The notes: generated by a model not told the origin, from the sequence alone. Shown: positions 51,834 to 59,848, counted from the first letter of the stretch. The stretch: DNA of 64,000 bases from Streptococcus infantis ATCC 700779 (GCF_000187465.1 NZ_GL732439.1:603060-667059), one strand, 5' to 3'. Numbers and translations: made by a program.

Positions 51834-52106
51834 TCAATCATATTTACCATAAATTTCATGAATATAATCTTCTCCTAATATTTCTTTTCTTTGTTCTATT
51901 GTTAATGCATTCCAAAGAGTTTTGTAGTACAACTTATGGATAATAGGATAATATGTATCCCCAAATTCTTTAATGATATTAATATCTTCTGAACGACTTG
52001 GATCGTGAAAAATTTCATTTAGTTTATCCATTAACAGATAAATTTCCATAATATCTTCTTTATTCAGAATTTTCATATATTTTTTACTTGTGTATTCTTT
52101 TTTCAT
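51834..52106 (-). CDS. Immunity protein, unrecognised family (90 aa)
   Basis: 90 residues from MKKEYTSKKYMKILNKEDIM. EIYLLMDKLNEIFHDPSRSE and WNALTIEQRKEILGEDYIHE. Helical, no signal peptide, family unknown. A 15-residue toxin tail (KGDLTLDGRNPIFK, stop at 52131) precedes it. Confidence 0.65.
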   Translation of the reverse strand: MKKEYTSKKYMKILNKEDIMEIYLLMDKLNEIFHDPSRSEDINIIKEFGDTYYPIIHKLYYKTLWNALTIEQRKEILGEDYIHEIYGKYD

Positions 52107-52130
52107 AAAACTTCCCAAAATAAATAATTT

Positions 52131-52190
52131 TTATTTAAAAATTGGATTTCTACCATCTAAGGTTAAATCTCCTTTGTAGACTACGCTTGT
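52131..52190 (-). pseudogene. Toxin tail
   Basis: YKGDLTLDGRNPIFK and stop. Begins just past the stop of the gene at 52209. Too short to classify. Confidence 0.4.
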
Positions 52191-52208
52191 TAAATAAAAA
52201 AATAAGTT

Positions 52209-52784
52209 TCAAAGTTCGTTATATTTTAATGGTAAGCATAAAGATTCCATGAAGCTTTTAGCTTTTTCGGAAACAAAAACTCCTAATTTATCCCCAGCAC
52301 CATAATAAAAATCTGATTCATTATTAATAACATAATCCCATTCTTGAGAAGAATTTTTATGAAAACTAATAGAATCATTAGCTTTTATCCACCACAAATT
52401 TGGCATTTTGTCTGCAATTGATTGATTGTGCCTACCTTTCTCAATTACATCATCAATGGAGTAATATTTTTCAAAATAATCTTCTGAAAGATTTTTCCAA
52501 TCACACTTAATAATTTTATTTTTGACTGCAAGAATTGCAGTAAATCCAGTTAGTCCTGAAGTAAATAAAGAATCTTTAATTCTCTGGGAAACTATCAAGC
52601 TTCTATTTGATACATAAGCCTCTGGTACATCAGGACCTAGTCGATCAATATATATTTCAGGGATAGGAACATTTCTAGTTTTTTTAGAGGCATTTCCTTC
52701 CCATAAAATATGAGCAAAATCGCCGTAAATATCAGTTTTTTCAGAAAATGAGGAAAGATCGCTATAAACTTCAAATAATTTCAT
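52209..52784 (-). CDS. Immunity protein (191 aa) of an HHTVP nuclease
   Basis: 191 residues from MKLFEVYSDLSSFSEKTDIY. TRNVPIPEIYIDRLGPDVPE, GFTAILAVKNKIIKCDWKNL, and a hydrophobic Phe/Tyr-rich second half. Family unknown to me. ATG after AAAGGTGATAATT, 27 bases beyond the stop of the nuclease pseudogene. Cytoplasmic. Confidence 0.72.
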   Translation of the reverse strand: MKLFEVYSDLSSFSEKTDIYGDFAHILWEGNASKKTRNVPIPEIYIDRLGPDVPEAYVSNRSLIVSQRIKDSLFTSGLTGFTAILAVKNKIIKCDWKNLSEDYFEKYYSIDDVIEKGRHNQSIADKMPNLWWIKANDSISFHKNSSQEWDYVINNESDFYYGAGDKLGVFVSEKAKSFMESLCLPLKYNEL

Positions 52785-52810
52785 AATTATCACCTTTTAC
52801 AAAAAATCTA

Positions 52811-53590
52811 TTATTTTTTTCCAATTATAAAGGCAGTTGGCCCATTTTGTTTATATTTTCTAATATAATTTCTAGTTGCTCTAGGAATGTTGTGTTGTTT
52901 CATCATAACTTGTATTTGACCCAATATTTCAGATAATTTGAAATTAGGATTATTACTAAACCAAGTTTTCCATTCTGGTTCCAACCTCTCCTATGTATAT
53001 TATCATGTTTTTTTGCATCAATACGTACTATTTGCTGATCTATAAATTGCCGTCTTGCATTTGTACTTTTAAGTCTACATTGTCCTAATTAAGCTACAAA
53101 ATCTTTATCTTTAAGCATTTCTTGAGGAACAGTATGATGATCTCGCATCGTATTAGGCCTTTGTGATCTTAAGCGATGGTTTGGCTTACTATCCAAACCT
53201 AGAGGATCCAGCCAATCTTGCCCATTAAGAGCGAACCGATAAAGATTCTCCCCACCCAACAACCGAAACAGATCCTGATTCACAAACCTCCCGGCATCAG
53301 GCTCATAATACCTGAAGAAGTTGTAATGCAGCCCCGTCTCACAGTCGCAATACTGGTTTTGCAGGCGGAAGGGTTGGTATGCGCATCCTTGTAAACCCTT
53401 TCATTCTTTTTTTCAGACGGCCCCAGGCGGTGTATTCGCCGTACCATAAGAGATTGCAGTAGATGTCAGTCATCTCGCGCGGTATGTCGATTTGGTCGCA
53501 GTGGAAGTAGTGGGTTTGTTGGCGGCTTTCTCCGTCTTCGTTGATGTGGTTTTGACAGGCGAAACTGCGTGCGTACGTACTGCACATATC
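52811..53590 (-). pseudogene. Rhs core with HHTVP nuclease toxin, three lesions
   Basis: Core [26 protein letters not shown] with an A-tract slip, [47 protein letters not shown]. Toxin: [59 protein letters not shown], frameshift, LEPEWKTWFSNNPNFKLSEI, ATRNYIRKYKQNGPTAFI. HHTVP with a later KHxxIH and W--W fits an AHH/GHH-type HNH nuclease. Nearly full length but dead. Confidence 0.75.
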
Positions 53591-53630
53591 CTACGTCAGG
53601 ACTGAAGGTTTGTGCGGGCTACGACTTACT
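53566..53630. repeat. Inter-cassette repeat
   Basis: GCGTGCGTACGTACTGCACA, TATCCTACGTCAGGACTG, GCGGGCTACGACTTACT. Confidence 0.75.
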
Positions 53631-53668
53631 TAACATCGTAATTGGAAGTTTCATTGGCTACAGTTCGA

Positions 53669-54085
53669 TTACACCTCGATAAAACATTCAAAAAAATCAA
53701 AGTGATTTTTATCGAATGCAATTAATAACTTGCCTTCAGGTATTTTTTTCCCTGTCATACCTCCTATGCAAATTCCGAGGTTCTTAAAAAGAATATATTT
53801 TTTTCCTTCGATAAATTCTGAATCGATGGCTTTAAGATCTTCGATTGAATTTTTAAATATATCAATATCTCCTAATACGGGATTAGAATCTTTTAAGCAA
53901 TATCCATAAACTAGTTTATCATTTTCATAAACTAACTCACAAGCATCTCTATATTCCACCTTATTATTCATAATATTATCTTCAACCATTCTTGCTGGTT
54001 TTCCATATTTTTCTTGTACTTCCTCAAAGGAAGTACCAAATACAAAATCACCAATTGATTCATATGGCTTAATCAAGTAGTTCAT
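53669..54085 (-). CDS. Immunity protein with SIGDF motif (138 aa)
   Basis: 138 residues from MNYLIKPYESIGDFVFGTSF. EVQEKYGKPARMVEDNIMNN and GKKYILFKNLGICIGGMTGK. A single-domain relative of 41002-41853. ATG at 54085 after GGAAAGGATTAAT. The frame extends 39 codons further up (to 54202), where I see what may be a toxin tail instead. Cytoplasmic. Confidence 0.75.
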   Translation of the reverse strand: MNYLIKPYESIGDFVFGTSFEEVQEKYGKPARMVEDNIMNNKVEYRDACELVYENDKLVYGYCLKDSNPVLGDIDIFKNSIEDLKAIDSEFIEGKKYILFKNLGICIGGMTGKKIPEGKLLIAFDKNHFDFFECFIEV

Positions 54086-54302
54086 ATTAATCCTTTCCAA
54101 TATATTTACATTAATAAAATTAGGAACATTTACCAATAATTCTACGAAATCTTGTTGCCTGTTTCCTAGAAATTCTTTCTGCCGTTTGGTTTCCGAAATC
54201 ATCCTTCCTACATGATTTTATATACGCCTTTTATTCTATTTCAAAGGCAGCAGTATGATATAAAAACCCTTTCATGCGCACATTTTTGACGAAATAAGAT
54301 GA

Positions 54303-54334
54303 AGGTCGTCTGAAAGTTCGTTTTCAGACGACCT
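54303..54334. terminator. Perfect inverted uptake-sequence hairpin
   Basis: AGGTCGTCTGAAA and TTTCAGACGACCT, a 13-bp perfect stem with the loop GTTCGT. Both arms are complete uptake sequences in the local dialect. A second, weaker hairpin follows at 54374-54410. Confidence 0.85.
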
Positions 54335-54485
54335 CTATGTCAACTGCTAATGAGATTGTTAAAGAACAAATGATTCAGACGGCCTCAAAGAAGATAGTGA
54401 GGTCGTTTGAACAGAAACCGCGTGCGTACGTACCTCACATATCCTACGTCGGGATTGGAAGTTTCATGTGGTCTACGGCTTGCTT
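54335..54485. repeat. Longest form of the inter-cassette repeat
   Basis: CTATGTCAACTGCTAATGAG, ATTGTTAAAGAACAAATG, GGCCTCAAAGAAGATAGTG, TACGTCGGGATTGGAAG, TCTACGGCTTGCT. With the hairpin at 54303 it is nearly identical over about 180 bp to 56250-56436. Confidence 0.82.
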
Positions 54486-54512
54486 GGGCTACTTTACAGT
54501 TGATAATTAAAT

Positions 54513-54764
54513 TTAGAAAATTATGTCTAATACTCTATTTTTTGAAATAAATTCTTTTTTTAAATGTTCTAAAATATTATCTAACTCTCCCTTGCTTAAA
54601 ATTTGGTTGGTCTTAGTAAATTTTGCTGTTTTCGCATATAGGGAAAAGTGAAACTCATTATTTGGAAAGAACATTTCTCCTTCAAATGAAATTTCATGTC
54701 CATTTAAAGAAACAATTAACATACCTCTTGAAATTTTTTCAATTACGAAATCATCCATAGTCAT
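54513..54764 (-). CDS. Imm74-like immunity protein
   Basis: 83 residues. VIEKISRGMLIVSLNGHEIS, FEGEMFFPNNEFHFSLYAKT. The SRGxxIV, a GxxIxxxGEM strand pair resembles Imm74. ATG overlaps the TAA of the ADP-ribosyl cyclase toxin (TAATG), so it is its inhibitor. Cytoplasmic, where NAD+ would need protection. Confidence 0.75.
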   Translation of the reverse strand: MTMDDFVIEKISRGMLIVSLNGHEISFEGEMFFPNNEFHFSLYAKTAKFTKTNQILSKGELDNILEHLKKEFISKNRVLDIIF

Positions 54765-55377
54765 TACCTTTGAAATATAACAGTTGAAATCTTTGTTTTA
54801 GGATCTATTTTTATTATATTAGGATTGTTCTTCAAAGCGGGTAATTCTCTATTTTTCCATATATTTCCTGGTCGCAGATCTTTGCCAATAACGCCTGTTA
54901 GAGTACCAGAAGCGCATGTTGCATACTCTGATGAAATATCTTCCCATGCTTTAATGCTTGCTTGGTTATTTTGATCCCACGTAGGCATGATAATTTTTCT
55001 AGCTTCAATTAACATTTCTAATATTGTTCCTCCATTAGATTTGGCAATATCGGCAGCAATATGTTGTCCACCAATACCATCTGTTCTACCTGACCAAAAA
55101 AATGCTGTGTTTGGTTCTGTTTTAACTTTGCTATTTTCACAGCATTTATTCAAACCTAGAGGATCAACCCACTCCTGCGCATTCGGCGCAAAAGCATAAA
55201 AATTCTCCCCGCCCACTAATCCTATGGGATCTTGATTGTTAAACCGTCCGATTCTACTGTCGTAGTACCTGAAGAAGTTGTAATACAGCCCCGTCTTACG
55301 GTCGGCATACTGGTTCTGCAGGCGGAAGGGTTGGTAAGCATTATCCGTTACTCTAGTTTTCTCTTTCAGACGACCTC
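54764..55377 (-). CDS. Rhs core end with CD38-like ADP-ribosyl cyclase toxin
   Basis: Open for about 204 codons: [56 protein letters not shown], then NTAFFWSGRTDGIGGQHIAA, GGTILEMLIEARKI, SIKAWEDISSEYATCASGTL, NIWKNRELPALKNNPNI. FWSG, TxLE, W, a CASG and W-N-ELPxLK follow the order of CD38/Aplysia ADP-ribosyl cyclases; the Glu of RELP would be catalytic. No lesion in the toxin. A TGA for Trp just above GRLK separates it from more core. Confidence 0.82.
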
Positions 55378-55514
55378 AGCCGGTGTAGTTGCCTAACCAC
55401 AGCAAATTACCGTCCTTATCGGTCATCTCTCTAAGGATACCGATTTGGTCGCAGTGGAAGTAGTGGGTTTGTTGGCGGTTTTCGCCGTCTTCGTTGATGT
55501 GGTTTTGATAGGCG
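55378..55514 (-). pseudogene. Rhs core upstream of the cyclase tip
   Basis: [51 protein letters not shown]. In frame with the cyclase tip apart from this stop, so a single change would extend the fusion to 55514. Confidence 0.75.
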
Positions 55515-55578
55515 AAACCGCGTGCGTACCGCACACCCTACGTCGGGATTGGAGGTTTCATGTGGGCTACGGCTTGCT
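55515..55578. repeat. Inter-cassette repeat
   Basis: CCGCGTGCGTACCGCACACC, TACGTCGGGATTGGAGG, GGGCTACGGCTTGCT. Essentially the consensus. 55579-55644 after it shows nothing further. Confidence 0.8.
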
Positions 55579-55644
55579 ACGTTCATTAATTTATGCCAAC
55601 CTACGTTTTCTTTAATCTAAATCGAATTAACAAGAGCTTGGTTA

Positions 55645-56220
55645 TTAATTACGGCCATTAAAGTCAAATTCTGTTGGATAATTTTCAATATTTTTTATAT
55701 TTACTCGTTTAAAATTTATTAAAAAGCCAAATTCAGGTAATTTTTTTTCTTGCTTATTGTACTGCATATTATTTAATACAGATATGTTTAATGCATATGT
55801 TCCTATTTCTAATTCTATTCTATGGGCAATTAATTTTGAATCGCCATCAATTTCTATTGTTATTTGATTTGACTCTTTAAAATTATTGTATTTCCAATTA
55901 TATAATTCACTACCATTCACTATCCATAGTCTGGTTTCAGGTTGGATATTAAAGTAAAAATCTGAGAAAGCTCTTTTTGATGACCAATTATTTGGAATAT
56001 TTTCTTCATTGATATAGAAACTAAATTCTCCTGAATTTATATCTTGGATAGAAAATAATGAACCCTCCTTGCATAAGGTAATATAATGTTCTATATTTTT
56101 TTCCCAAAAAGATAATATATTTTTAGTTCTTAAACTGCTATTTTTTTTCATTGATACTTCTAATCTGTTGCTATCAATAATAAAAAATCTATAATCATAA
56201 TTACTAATATTTAAATACAT
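55645..56220 (-). CDS. Immunity protein, unrecognised family (191 aa)
   Basis: 191 residues: ISNYDYRFFIIDSNRLEVSM, IPNNWSSKRAFSDFYFNIQP, ETRLWIVNGSELYNWKYNNF, then strands (IAHRIELEIGTYALNISVLN). Beta-rich, no signal peptide, family unknown. Ribosome binding site TAAGG. No toxin is left in front; the long repeat lies directly upstream. Confidence 0.68.
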   Translation of the reverse strand: MYLNISNYDYRFFIIDSNRLEVSMKKNSSLRTKNILSFWEKNIEHYITLCKEGSLFSIQDINSGEFSFYINEENIPNNWSSKRAFSDFYFNIQPETRLWIVNGSELYNWKYNNFKESNQITIEIDGDSKLIAHRIELEIGTYALNISVLNNMQYNKQEKKLPEFGFLINFKRVNIKNIENYPTEFDFNGRN

Positions 56221-56249
56221 GTAAAAAACCTTAATCGTTAGTTTAAGAT

Positions 56250-56436
56250 GAAGGTCGCCTGAAAGTTCGTTTTCAGACGACCGCTATGTCAACTGCTAAT
56301 GAGATTGTTAAAGAACAAATGATTCAGACGACCTCAAAGAAGATAGTGAGGTCGTTTGAACAGAAACCTAGTGCGTACGTACCGCACATATCCTACTTCA
56401 AGACTGAAGGTTTTGTGCGGGGCTGCGGTTTACTTA
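56250..56436. repeat. Longest form of the inter-cassette repeat
   Basis: AAGGTCGCCTGAAAGTTCG, TTTTCAGACGACCGCTATG, ATGAGATTGTTAAAGAAC, CAGACGACCTCAAAGAAG, GAAGGTTTTGTGCGGGG. Includes two terminator-like hairpins (56250-56282 and 56324-56360). Same structure as 54303-54485. Confidence 0.8.
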
Positions 56437-56445
56437 TATTTTTTG

Positions 56446-56889
56446 TTACATTGAGTTAGCATTGGGATTGAAAACAACTAATTTACCTTCAGGGTAAGAA
56501 CCCAGCCAGCCACATGGGAAATTCCCTTTTTTATATGCTTTAAAAATGGTATTCCATAGTTTATTTTTATGTAAATGGGTAATATTTAGATGGCAATTAA
56601 ACAAATCCATTTCAATATCATTTAAGTATTCTATGTAACCAACCTCTTTTAGCCTTGATTGAATAATGGGAACTATCTCTTTATCCCAAGTGGCTCGCTC
56701 CTGAGCTTTTGTTAATTTTAGAATTAATGAGTTATTTTCTCTTAAGTCAAGCCAACAAGTATCTACAGCTGTTTGGCTGTATAGATAAGTTTCCATTTCT
56801 TCAATGTTATTAATAAAATGCCAATCCATATTTTCAATGGTATCAAACGTCAAAAGTTTATTATCAATAACGTTAAATAACTGTTTCAT
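56446..56889 (-). CDS. Immunity protein of an AHH nuclease (147 aa)
   Basis: 147 residues: MKQLFNVIDNKLLTFDTIEN, MDWHFINNIEEMETYLYSQT, WLDLRENNSLILKLTKAQER, FPCGWLGSYPEGKLVVFNPN. Mixed alpha/beta, cytoplasmic, family unknown. ATG after AAAGGATGTAATA; starts 21 bases after the AHH toxin stop at 56911, so likely its inhibitor. Confidence 0.75.
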   Translation of the reverse strand: MKQLFNVIDNKLLTFDTIENMDWHFINNIEEMETYLYSQTAVDTCWLDLRENNSLILKLTKAQERATWDKEIVPIIQSRLKEVGYIEYLNDIEMDLFNCHLNITHLHKNKLWNTIFKAYKKGNFPCGWLGSYPEGKLVVFNPNANSM

Positions 56890-56910
56890 TATTACATCCT
56901 TTAGTAAAAA

Positions 56911-57504
56911 TTATCTTTTTAATAGATAAATCCAATCCTGTACAGTTACAGGAGCATACATTTCTAATTTCCCTTTTTTCAACGCTTTATGCGCTCTCGC
57001 TTGAAGTGATTGTATCTTTCTTGCCTTTTCCTTATCACATTTAGATGATTGATCAATATCATCAATTAGTTGTGCAATTGCATCACTATATGCTTTATGA
57101 TAACCAAGATGTTTAGCTCTCGTTGTTCCCTTACTTTTAACTTCTGGTAGCATAATTCCGTTATTTAAAAAGAACAACTTCTTTACTAGTTAATCTTTGT
57201 AGAAGTTTGGAATTATTAAATACTTCAACAGGTAATAAATGATGTGCCTGCCTTCCCGTCCAACTAGTCTTTCCGGTTAACGCACGACCTAATTTTCATG
57301 AGTTACTTGCCGCTATACCAGCTGGATCAACCCAAGCCTGAACACTCGGCGCAAACTGATAAAGGTTATCCCCACCTGCCAACCCAATCGGATCCTGATT
57401 CACAAACCGCCCGACCTCTGGTTCGTAATAACGCATCAGGTTGTAGCGCAGCCCGGTCTCTTCATCATAATACTGGTTTTCACTGTCGGTCAGCTGGCTG
57501 TAGA
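56911..57504 (-). pseudogene. Rhs core with AHH nuclease toxin, two lesions
   Basis: High end meets Streptococcus [110 protein letters not shown], frameshift near 57180, FFLNNGIMLPEVKSKGTTRA, KHLGYHKAYSDAI, EMYAPVTVQDWIYLL. QAHHLLPVEVF is the AHH motif of this HNH superfamily. The core here also skips from the YD repeat straight to YYDEETG. Confidence 0.8.
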
Positions 57505-58958
57505 TCTGGTTGCCATGTCCATTTGGCACCGTATTTTTCAAGTAAATCAAAGCTGGCTTGTGGTCCCATGCTACCTGATTTATAATCATGAAGAGGGGCA
57601 CCATTATCAGCCCACAATTTTTCAATACGGTCAATCAATTCCCAAGAAGCGCTAACTTCTTCCCAGTGGCTAAAGTTAGTTGAATCGTTATTCAAAACAT
57701 CGTAGATTAGCTTTTCATAAGGATCTGGTGAAGCACCTGTAGCTGTAGCATCAGTTCTGTAGTCTAGCGAATTATGTGCAAGTTTGAACTCTTCTCCAAC
57801 TTCTTTACCGTTAAGGCTGAGAGAGAAACCTTCGGTTGGTTGGATATAGATGGTCAAAATATTTGGTGCTAGGGGCTCTCCAAAAATTGAATCCATTTGC
57901 TTAAAGACAATATTGACATGCGTTCCCTTTTCAGTCATTCGTTTACCTGTACGGAAGAAGAATGGAACACCACGGAAACGGTCACTCTCAACAAAGAAGG
58001 CGCCTGAAGCAAAGGTTTCTGTCATTGATTCTGGGTTAACATTTGGTTCGCTACGGTAAGAAATGTACTTCATACCATCAATTTTACCAGAACGGTATTG
58101 GCCTCTAATGAATTGTTCTTTGAGTTCTTCATCAGTTGGATGATAGAGGTTTTTAAAGACCTTGATTTTCTCTGCACGAATGTCATCCTTTGTAAAACTT
58201 GCTGGTTTGTCCATGGCAAGTAGAGAAAGAAGTTGAAGTGTGTGGTTTTGTACCATATCACGAAGGGCACCAGACTCATCGTAGTAGCCTCCACGCTCTT
58301 CAACACCGAGGCGTTCTGCAAATGTAATCTGAACATTATCGATGTGGTCACGATTCCAAACATTTTCAAAGATCATATTGGCAAAACGAACTGCAAAGAT
58401 ACTCTGAATCATCTCTTTACCAAGATAGTGGTCGATACGATAAATTTGCTCTTCGTTAAAAGTAGCTAGAAGCTCTTCATTTAGTTTGCTTGCGGTCTCA
58501 TAGTCAGTACCAAAAGGTTTCTCAACAATCAAACGTTCAAAACCTTTACCATCAACGATTTGCTCTGACTTGAGATGTTTAGCAATAGTTCCAAAGAACT
58601 GAGGTGCCATAGATAAAAAGAAGAGTTTGTTGTTTTCAGTTTGATACTTTTCATTTAACTCTGCCTGAAGTTTGCGTAATTCGATATAGTGTTCTGTATC
58701 ATTGACATCATGGCTTTGATAGTAGAAGTGACTAGCGAACTCTTGAGCCTCTTCTGCGCTATCTGCCAGGTCTAAAATAGATTCGACAACAACAGATTCA
58801 AAATATTCTTTACTCCATGGGCGACGAGCAGTTCCAATTACAGCAAAATGCTCTGAAAGATTGCCTGATTTGTAAAGTCTAAAAAGTGAAGGGTAGAGCT
58901 TGCGATGAGCCAAGTCTCCACTAGCACCGAAAATTGTAACAATAACTTTTGATGACAT
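57480..58958 (-). CDS. zwf: Glucose-6-phosphate 1-dehydrogenase, 3' end replaced
   Basis: Oxidises glucose 6-phosphate with NADP+ in the first step of the oxidative pentose phosphate pathway; cytoplasmic. [11 protein letters not shown] (residues 10-20) is the nucleotide-binding start, EKPFG is at 146-150, and RIDHYLGKE (174-182) is the active-site signature with its His. About 485 residues are streptococcal. The last seven (LQPADRQ) come from the Rhs sequence read in another frame, so the true C-terminus is missing. ATG at 58958; the region above it (58959-59082) contains no other gene. Confidence 0.95.
   Translation of the reverse strand: MSSKVIVTIFGASGDLAHRKLYPSLFRLYKSGNLSEHFAVIGTARRPWSKEYFESVVVESILDLADSAEEAQEFASHFYYQSHDVNDTEHYIELRKLQAELNEKYQTENNKLFFLSMAPQFFGTIAKHLKSEQIVDGKGFERLIVEKPFGTDYETASKLNEELLATFNEEQIYRIDHYLGKEMIQSIFAVRFANMIFENVWNRDHIDNVQITFAERLGVEERGGYYDESGALRDMVQNHTLQLLSLLAMDKPASFTKDDIRAEKIKVFKNLYHPTDEELKEQFIRGQYRSGKIDGMKYISYRSEPNVNPESMTETFASGAFFVESDRFRGVPFFFRTGKRMTEKGTHVNIVFKQMDSIFGEPLAPNILTIYIQPTEGFSLSLNGKEVGEEFKLAHNSLDYRTDATATGASPDPYEKLIYDVLNNDSTNFSHWEEVSASWELIDRIEKLWADNGAPLHDYKSGSMGPQASFDLLEKYGAKWTWQPDLQPADRQ
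57504..57516. other. Junction between Neisseria and Streptococcus sequence
   Basis: Below this point the minus strand encodes Rhs core ([10 protein letters not shown]); above it, zwf (GAKWTWQPD). The bases TGGCAACCAGAT fit both frames: WQPD in zwf and GNQ in Rhs. GC content, codon use and repeat content change at once: no uptake sequence occurs beyond it. Short shared sequence at a switch between two oral genera is what an assembly or whole-genome-amplification chimera looks like. Confidence 0.85.
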
Positions 58959-59082
58959 CCAGCTACCTAATTTCTATTTACTTTCCTAGATATTCTAGGC
59001 ATGAGGAAACCCTCATTTTGATACCTTCTATTTTATCATAATTTTCAAAAAAATCCAAAATCCCAATATAAGTAAGAAAAAA

Positions 59083-59104
59083 ACTGCAAGGTAAACCTTG
59101 CAGT
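59083..59104 (-). terminator. Intrinsic terminator of the ABC transporter operon
   Basis: ACTGCAAGG-TAAA-CCTTGCAGT, a perfect 9-bp stem with T tracts on both strands, starting four bases after the ATPase stop. It can also act for plus-strand transcripts. Confidence 0.92.
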
Positions 59105-59107
59105 TTT

Positions 59108-59848
59108 TTAAGCGTTGAGGACCTTGTCTAAAAATTCTTTTAGACGAGGGTGTTGTGGGTTGTCAAAGATTTGATCAGGTGTACCATCTTCTAGGAATTC
59201 ACCGTCGGCAGTAAAGATAACTCGATTGGCAACCTTACGAGCAAATCCCATTTCGTGGGTTACGATGATCATAGTCATGCCTTGTTCAGCCAATTCTTTC
59301 ATAACGTTGAGAACATCACCGACCATCTCAGGGTCAAGGGCAGAAGTTGGTTCGTCAAAGAGCATAATATCAGGGTTCATTGCTAAACCTCGGGCGATAG
59401 CCACACGTTGTTTTTGACCACCGGATAGACTTTCAGGATTGGCATTGGCCTTGTCAGCAAGCCCAACTTTTTCAAGGAGTTCCATACCTAATTTTTCAGC
59501 TTCAGCCTTAGTCATTAACTTATGTTCTACAGGAGCGAAAGTAATATTTTCCAATACGGTCATATGTGGAAAGAGATTGAAGTGCTGGAACACCATTCCG
59601 ATATTTTCACGAACATGGTCTACGTTGGTAGATTTATCCGTCAAATCATAGCCATTAATTGTGATGCTTCCTTTTGTTCCTTCTTCGAGGAGATTTAAGC
59701 TACGCAAGAAAGTTGACTTACCTGAACCAGAAGGTCCAATGATACAAACAACATCTCCTTCATAGAATTTCGCTGAAATTCCTTTAAGGACTTTATTTTT
59801 ACCATATTGTTTATGTAAGTTATGAACGTCAATTTTTAATTTTGCCAT
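59108..59848 (-). CDS. Polar amino-acid ABC transporter ATPase (GlnQ family)
   Basis: 246 residues. Walker [10 protein letters not shown] (38-46), Q-loop FQHFNLFP (87-94), signature LSGGQ (141-145), Walker B IMLFDEP (161-167) and the switch His in VTHEMGFA. Drives uptake of a polar amino acid, probably glutamine or a relative, through the permease encoded just upstream. Its ATG shares a base with that gene's TAA (TAATG), so the two are coupled. Complete; C-terminal end without an extra regulatory domain. Confidence 0.95.
   Translation of the reverse strand: MAKLKIDVHNLHKQYGKNKVLKGISAKFYEGDVVCIIGPSGSGKSTFLRSLNLLEEGTKGSITINGYDLTDKSTNVDHVRENIGMVFQHFNLFPHMTVLENITFAPVEHKLMTKAEAEKLGMELLEKVGLADKANANPESLSGGQKQRVAIARGLAMNPDIMLFDEPTSALDPEMVGDVLNVMKELAEQGMTMIIVTHEMGFARKVANRVIFTADGEFLEDGTPDQIFDNPQHPRLKEFLDKVLNA

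Noticed and set aside
3300..56436. CRISPR array, because of many similar repeats in one orientation
   Set aside because: Repeats are 60-140 bp and diverged, and the segments between them are 0.3 to 2 kb and contain genes. No cas gene is present.
1..57480. Many plus-strand open frames, for example 2955-3332, 13528-14139, 16850-17143, 31891-32343
   Set aside because: They are antisense readings of Rhs core or immunity genes: the same peptide shadows (for example [10 protein letters not shown]) recur wherever the core is read backwards, and none has a convincing ribosome binding site.
1..57480. Integron-type cassette array
   Set aside because: One-way gene cassettes with a shared repeat recall an integron, but no integrase is visible, the repeat lacks the R and L boxes of attC, and cassette borders vary; recombination in the Rhs core explains the layout better.
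57480..57503. LQPADRQ as the genuine C-terminus of zwf
   Set aside because: These codons are Rhs core (IYSQLTD) read in another frame; the true end was lost at the junction.
57296..57634. 112-residue frame crossing the junction
   Set aside because: Its first half is an out-of-frame reading of the zwf end and its second half Rhs core; it exists only because of the chimera.
58070..58369. 99-residue minus-strand frame inside zwf, and several plus-strand frames in the ABC genes and minus-strand frames in uvrB
   Set aside because: Alternative-frame shadows of well-conserved genes.
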